Source: Polyporus tsugae (taxonomy: Eukaryota > Basidiomycota > Agaricomycetes > Polyporales > Polyporaceae). From it: 64,000 nucleotides of DNA. The number at the start of each line of letters is the position of its first letter. Position 1 is the stretch's first letter. Both the position numbers and the translations under genes were made by a program. The stretch is from positions 62,001 to 126,000 of the forward strand of contig JAHRBS010000013.1 in NCBI GenBank assembly GCA_024305745.1, written 5' to 3'. The notes beneath the pieces are model-generated. The model was not told the origin of the DNA and ran no database searches. It saw only the letters and a list, made by a program, of their open reading frames with translations. Of the stretch, positions 58,887 to 64,000 are shown piece after piece.

Positions 58887-60737
58887 ATTTCTCGACTAGC
58901 CCGCTGCGCCGTTACTGGTGGTCAATATATTTTTGCCGCGCAGAAGAGCTTGGCTGGGTGACGTACCACACTTGCACCACTTGCCGGCGAGCCGACTGGG
59001 ACCGATGTCACGATGATCAGCATGTGGTTTCGCTCCAGGAGACCGTGTACGTATACTTACATACCTCTTTTGGGCGCGTCTAGGCACATCACGAAAAGCC
59101 GGGACAAGCGAGATCGCACCGCTGAAACTTGGATGATCAGGTCCAGACCGTGCGTATCTCGTACTGACGTACACAAGTATCATGGCCGTCCAACCGATGC
59201 CCGCCGCACCAGGGACTGCGAAGTTTGAACCCGGACAGTGAGTTAGCCGCGTCCTTGTCAGCGTCGATAACCAAGTTGACGCACCGTTGAACAACAGCTC
59301 CGACAATCGTATCCGAGGTGCGCTGCGGAAGGACATTGTCAGCACCATTCAACGATACACATATCGGATCTGAAACGAGTGGCGGAACTCGGTGACAAGG
59401 CACGGGCCCCACGTCGCCAGTTTCAGACGGCCGCAAGGGATTGAAAGTTAAAACCTAGCTCACCGACAGCGACCCGGAGATCAAACCAGTTTCTCGGGCT
59501 GCTCTCGCAACTTGAAGGTGTGCGCCGATTGGCCCGTGGAGGGACTCGCGAGTGCGGGGCAGGCACGAAACGCAAGCGGTCGATTAGTAGGTTGCGGGGA
59601 GTAAGGAGGGTAGCAGACAGCAGATCGGGCTGTGTCGACGACGACTCGGAGTGGATGGTGAGTGGACTTGAACAGCGCTGCACTTGCAATTACTTATGCA
59701 TTTTTCGCCATGGCCCGTGCACGAAGTTCCACACGCACAGACCCTCCGATGGGGCCCCGAAATCAGAGCCTGACGGACGTGGCCTCGACTGCTTGGGCTT
59801 GCGGACGAGGCGGGCGGGACAAGTGGCATACGGACGGACGGAACACCGGCGCTGCGATGCGTGGTTATGCGCAAGGTTCTGGGCGCGCTTGTGATCGGGC
59901 GCGGTTCAACAAGCGGTCCGCAAATTACATCCCCCAGCCGATATTGGGAGCTCTGATCGGATGCTGTCTGGATCGTGGGGTCAGCGAATGCGCTTCCGGG
60001 TAAGTTCAAGTTAGTCATTTGTTCGGCGGCGGCGGCGACGGACTCCGATGCCAGTGTAGCTAACTAACAAACGGTTGGCCCGGGATGATGCTGAGCTCAC
60101 GGTGGTCGGCGGCGACCACTGGCACGACCCAGCAGGACACCAGGAATGTTTCAAGAGCCATGGAAATCCGGGGTGTAAAATTGCAGCAGGACAAGGACGA
60201 GTTGTCTTTGTCTGCACTAACAGAGACGTCGATGGGTAAGTTCCACAGAATACGTACCAGTATCTTCCACTCACAGCACACGCATCCTCTATTATTTTCC
60301 CACTGGTCGCTTCTCCGTCTGATGCAATTTTCGCTTGAGCATTCGCTGGCGGATAATAATAGTTGAATATTGGCCGCGATTCTTGACTTGCCCGTTGTGT
60401 GAAGATCGGGCCGAGTGGCACCATGCCCGAAGTTATGTGTCCAGTTTGCACACACGGCAAGCCCGGATGCCGATTGCCTTGTGCAGCTCCAACGACAACT
60501 GCAATTATCGATGTTTGGCTGGCGAACCATTTGTCGCGAGCGTGAAACAATGTAGCCTAATAACATTCACTGATGTATGCTAATCTATAGTAGCATGACA
60601 GAACAACCACCGTGATTAACAACAACAGCAAGCAGTCAAAGACCTCTGTGACCGACGTCCCCTAGTAGTAGCTTCGGATGCACTCGCCATAGACAAGCCA
60701 GGCCGAGGTGGAATGACGGTCCAAACCCGCCTGCAAC

Positions 60738-61229
60738 CTAGTTGTCCCACTCAACAGGGACGTACCATGGCATCGTCGGGCCAGTCTCGGAGTGGCCGCG
60801 GAGAGCGAGGTTGTACGGGTTTGTCTTGTAGCGGTAGCGGCCGCGCCCGATGTCCGACTCTCGGCCACCTGGACGCTTGCGATGCCACGCACTTTGGAGC
60901 TGGAGCGAGGTGTTTGGCATCAAGCGAAGCTGCAATTTCCGCTTGGTGTCCGTGATTGGGACGAACCTCACTACGCCGGTGACCCCAGAGGTGCTCGAGG
61001 TGCGTGAGGACTGGAGTTCCACCACGGATATGTGCGCTGTGCACGGAACATGAAACATATCACGACAGCCCTGAAGATAATCTGTTGGGAAGTGCTGTCC
61101 ACTGCTCGACTCCAAAACACACCTTGGGATAAGGTTTGTGTTTGCGGCTCGGTGTGGCACCGAATAACAATGTTTTTGGAATGGTGAGACATATTGGTAA
61201 GAAGCGAGCGGCGGAGGGATATGAAACAC
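60738..61229 (-). CDS. Hypothetical 163-residue open frame in Y2
   Basis: Translation identical to the Y1 frame at 48,716-49,207. No family is recognised. Confidence 0.25.
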   Translation of the reverse strand: MFHIPPPLASYQYVSPFQKHCYSVPHRAANTNLIPRCVLESSSGQHFPTDYLQGCRDMFHVPCTAHISVVELQSSRTSSTSGVTGVVRFVPITDTKRKLQLRLMPNTSLQLQSAWHRKRPGGRESDIGRGRYRYKTNPYNLALRGHSETGPTMPWYVPVEWDN

Positions 61230-62672
61230 GCGCTCGGACCATGCCCGGCACTTTCAAATTGCGATCGCGCATGGTGGCCATGAATCGAAGGTTAGGTGAT
61301 TCACACTGCTTCCATGACCTTGGCTCGTCCGACTCCGGCTGCATGTACCCTATATCTACACTGTGACAAGCCCTGGTTTACATGAGGTGCAGAGAATTGC
61401 GGTGAGAAGTGAATGCGAGAGGAATCCCTGGGCAAGCAGTGAACCACTGCATGCCCCCGGGTTCCTCCCACACTCACTTGTCGGAACACGGAAGTCGCTG
61501 TAAGAAACCAATAAATGGCTGGGCACGTAAGAGTCCAGACTTTGGGTGAAAAAGCAAGTCAAGCGAAATATGCGAGTAGAGGGAAATTCTTGATCCGTGT
61601 GAGATAGTATCTGTGAAGAAGGTTAGCCGGAAGTCGAGGCGCTGCAACTGCGGCCTCGCCAACTGCGGATGTATCTGCACTTGATTATTACAAGCGGACG
61701 GAGCTCTCCACTCGGCTCCTCGGTGATGTGCGAGTTAAGTGTTTCGGACTATATCTATCGTGTTCCAAGCTCTGTGACCCCCTTCTACCTCTCTTCCGAC
61801 ACCCCCATCCATGCACGATCACTGCCTCAGGCCGGCCGCCTCCCATCCGGCCCATGCAGCTGACGGCGATGGAGTCGCAGCAAGTCCACTATCACAAGCA
61901 TTGGGTGAGTCCCATGTCTGCGGTGTCTTTCATGCCATTGATAACTGACCTTGCCACTCGCACACTGGCAGACCGCCCTCTTTGACTTGCGGTTGAAGGT
62001 AGGCCGGGGTGTCAACGTTTCAACTGCCACAGCGCGGATACTTTGCAGTACGTTGCTTGTTCGATTGGACAAACATTCTCACGCCAATGCTCGATTTACA
62101 GACCAGATCCAGCGCTGATGCGTGGCTGAGCCGCGACCCACGATGTGATTCTACGCGGATTTGATGAAGGTCCTAGCGCTGTCTGGGTGGTGGCGGATAT
62201 GTCAGGCATGGCGGGCACTCGATCACTCGCCAATTATGGTACGTGCTTTGAACCGCGCTCGAGCTTAACGTCTCCGACTTATTGTTATTCCAATACGTCT
62301 AAACCCACACCCCTCAACCCCCCGAATGCACGGAATTTATTCACAGCCGGCAGGATGTTGCCCCTGGGCCCAAGTGCCTGACAAGGGGCCGGTGTTCAAT
62401 TTCCACACGAAGACAAGTTAGCTGGCTGCGGCGGCAAGCGGGACTTGGGGCGGATGCATTGGCGGTAAGTCGAGTTTCACGCATTCAGGGGCGGCAGGTG
62501 CTCATTAAGCAGTCTCACGAGCACTTGGAACGGTATGTACGTTACAATCACATTGTATATGTCGACACTGACTGAGGAGGTTGCCAGATGCTGCAAGTTC
62601 ACACAGCGCGAGTCACCGCTGGCAATCTACGTTCGTCGGCAGAAGGACTCAACAATCGCACGCACGCGGCCG

Positions 62673-63007
62673 GACGGACCAGGCTCGAGATAGTGACGGG
62701 AAGTGGGTAGTTGGAGTAGGACACGGACGAGGTGGTCCTTGGCGCTCCGCCGGCCCGGAAAGATGTTCGCGAGTTCGAGCCTCGCAGAGACACGATATCC
62801 TGCATAAGTATTTACACGCACGCAGCTCGACAGACCAGGCTCAAGACAGAGACGGGAAGAAGAGGCTGTTGCTTCGACCAGTACGTCCACTATGTGGTTG
62901 GAGTAGGACTGGCGAGCGATAGTCGTTGGCGCTCCGCCGGCCCGGAAAGGTGTTCGCGGATTCGAGCCTCACGGAGACACTATCCTGCATGGATATGAAA
63001 GAGAAAA
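62673..63007. repeat. Tandem pair of about 156 and 179 bp repeats in Y2
   Basis: Same as 50,651-50,985 in Y1. Confidence 0.5.
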
Positions 63008-63757
63008 GTACGTACCCTGTAATCCGAGCACTCGGGGCGAGTCTGACGTCTTGGCAGCGTCCATGCCTGAGTTCATGCGGGGCAGGGATGACTTGGGGCT
63101 CACCTAGAGAAGACTTGACCGGCGGCGGAAGGGGATTGCACTCGTGCGCTCCGCCGGCCTCGTTCCATTTGCGGCTCAAGGTTCGCGACTCGCGTGCGGC
63201 ACTCATGCGGGATGCGACTCGCGAAGACCGACTCGCTGCGTTCAAGGACTCACCTGGGACACATCGTCACGGAGGGCTCGCCGGCGTCGACATCGTGTCT
63301 GCCAGTCCATCCACGGACACTGACAGGCGCAACAATCTGGTATCAGGTACGTACCAGTGTGATAGCTTTACTCCCTAGACCAGAGAGAACCACTGCGCGT
63401 GGCAGCGCGCGCTCCGAGTGCTCTGAAGGCAGATCCGGCGGGTGAACTGTGTTGAGGCGAATGTGGTGTATGTAGTAGACGGGATTTGAAGCGGGCATTG
63501 CATGTAGCACGGACACCGAATGCACGAGCGAGGCGGACGTAGTGGTGCAGAACAGAGAGATGTGTCAAGCGAGACACGAAGCGGGACCGGAAGAGCAGAA
63601 TAGGCGCTCGTGGACCTGGTGTTTGAGTCGTCCCCTGCGTGGCTCCGAGTCTCCGCTGTCTTCTGTGCTGTACACCGATACCACTGTACTGTATCTACAA
63701 GACTGTACTGTACCCACAAGACTACTGTATCTACAAGACTGCCCAAGTCCACCATTA

Positions 63758-64000
63758 TCAACGGCCCTTTTCGCGTCTTCGTCTCTGCGTCCGGAGTGCA
63801 TAAATTATATTCCGAGTCCGCACTAACGCTACACTGCCACTGTCTCCAGCCCCGTTCGTCCTCCTCTTATCCGCGACGACCCACCCCGCATCGTCGTACC
63901 CCCTCCCCACCTCCGGCAAGCTGTCCGCATACCGCCACCCCCTCAGCTCCGGCACACCCACGCCCCTCACCCCGACCATCTCGCTCTTCAGCGCAAGCTC
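63758..64000 (-). CDS. GH35 beta-galactosidase C, partial, cut by window edge, chimeric tail
   Basis: The C-terminal part of a third GH35 copy reads [20 protein letters not shown] then [13 protein letters not shown] as in GH35-A. It leaves homology near 63,853, about 60 bases further into the GH35 3' region than copy B. It then reads a Y2-derived tail ending QRRRREKGR, with a stop at 63,758. Its 5' part lies beyond the right edge. It shows that the array continues. Confidence 0.75.
   Translation of the reverse strand, partial: ELALKSEMVGVRGVGVPELRGWRYADSLPEVGRGYDDAGWVVADKRRTNGAGDSGSVALVRTRNIIYALRTQRRRREKGR

Larger units (their letters stand above)
56126..63850. repeat. Block Y2, second copy of the 7.7 kb region
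   Basis: It begins directly after the GH35-B 5' flank (GGCGTGGATA then GTGCTCCCTCC) with no transposon between. Internal repeats R1-R3 lie at about 57,142, 57,790 and 58,240. The open segments of Y1 are repeated here. Its first 1 kb is less damaged than in Y1 (for example the frame at 56,660-56,890). It ends at GH35-C. Confidence 0.85.

Noticed and set aside
44106..63850. Y1 and Y2 as LTRs of one large retroelement around GH35-B
   Set aside because: No reverse transcriptase, integrase or gag motif between them, 7.7 kb is too long for an LTR, and GH35-C repeats the pattern, so a tandem array explains it better.

Overview
The window is nuclear DNA of a basidiomycete, most likely a wood-decay agaricomycete of the Polyporales type. 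The evidence is compact genes cut by many 45-90 base introns, a CYP63-like P450, multi-exon GH15 and GH35 enzymes, a basidiomycete HET-like protein, a fungal-type kinase of the agaricomycete family and a DUF6589 protein. Family names come from recognised motifs and remembered family sequence; no search could be run.

Left part (1-31.6 kb), mostly single-copy genes: GH15 glucoamylase-like enzyme (+), tRNA-Gly(GCC) (-), short-chain dehydrogenase with a one-base frameshift (+), CYP63-like P450 (+), intronless HET-like protein (+), GH35 beta-galactosidase 1 (+), a decayed kinase copy (+), about 6 kb without a recognisable gene, a dual-specificity phosphatase (-), and an intact kinase of the same family as the decayed one (-). 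A diverged, C/T-rich repeat lies in opposite orientations near 14.0-14.85 kb and 27.7-28.6 kb.

Right part (32-64 kb), a partial tandem array. Each unit is a GH35 gene on the minus strand followed by a 7.7 kb block, called Y here, with no recognised domain. Unit 1 has the complete GH35-A (32.0-37.4 kb) and Y1 (44.1-51.8 kb). Unit 2 has GH35-B, which lacks the C-terminal region (51.7-55.9 kb), and Y2 (56.1-63.85 kb). Unit 3 begins with GH35-C and leaves the window. GH35-B and GH35-C lose the coding region for the last third of the enzyme and read into Y-derived tails.

Between GH35-A and Y1 sits a 6.5 kb DNA element (37,598-44,098) with inverted ends CTAGTCT/AGACTAG, a 20-21 bp subterminal inverted repeat and a 7 bp flanking direct repeat ATTCACC. 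It carries two convergent genes: a 1,084-residue DUF6589 protein and a RecQ-like helicase with a cysteine cluster. Unit 2 has the same GH35/Y junction without the element, so it serves as a paralogous empty site. This is the strongest candidate for an under-described system in the window. A smaller TIR-bounded insertion of about 1.0 kb, with a strong hairpin, sits in the same GH35 intron in copies A and B.

GH35 followed by a same-strand kinase occurs twice in opposite orientation (15.4-20.8 kb and 37.4-30.2 kb), which points to an older inverted segmental duplication in which one kinase copy decayed.
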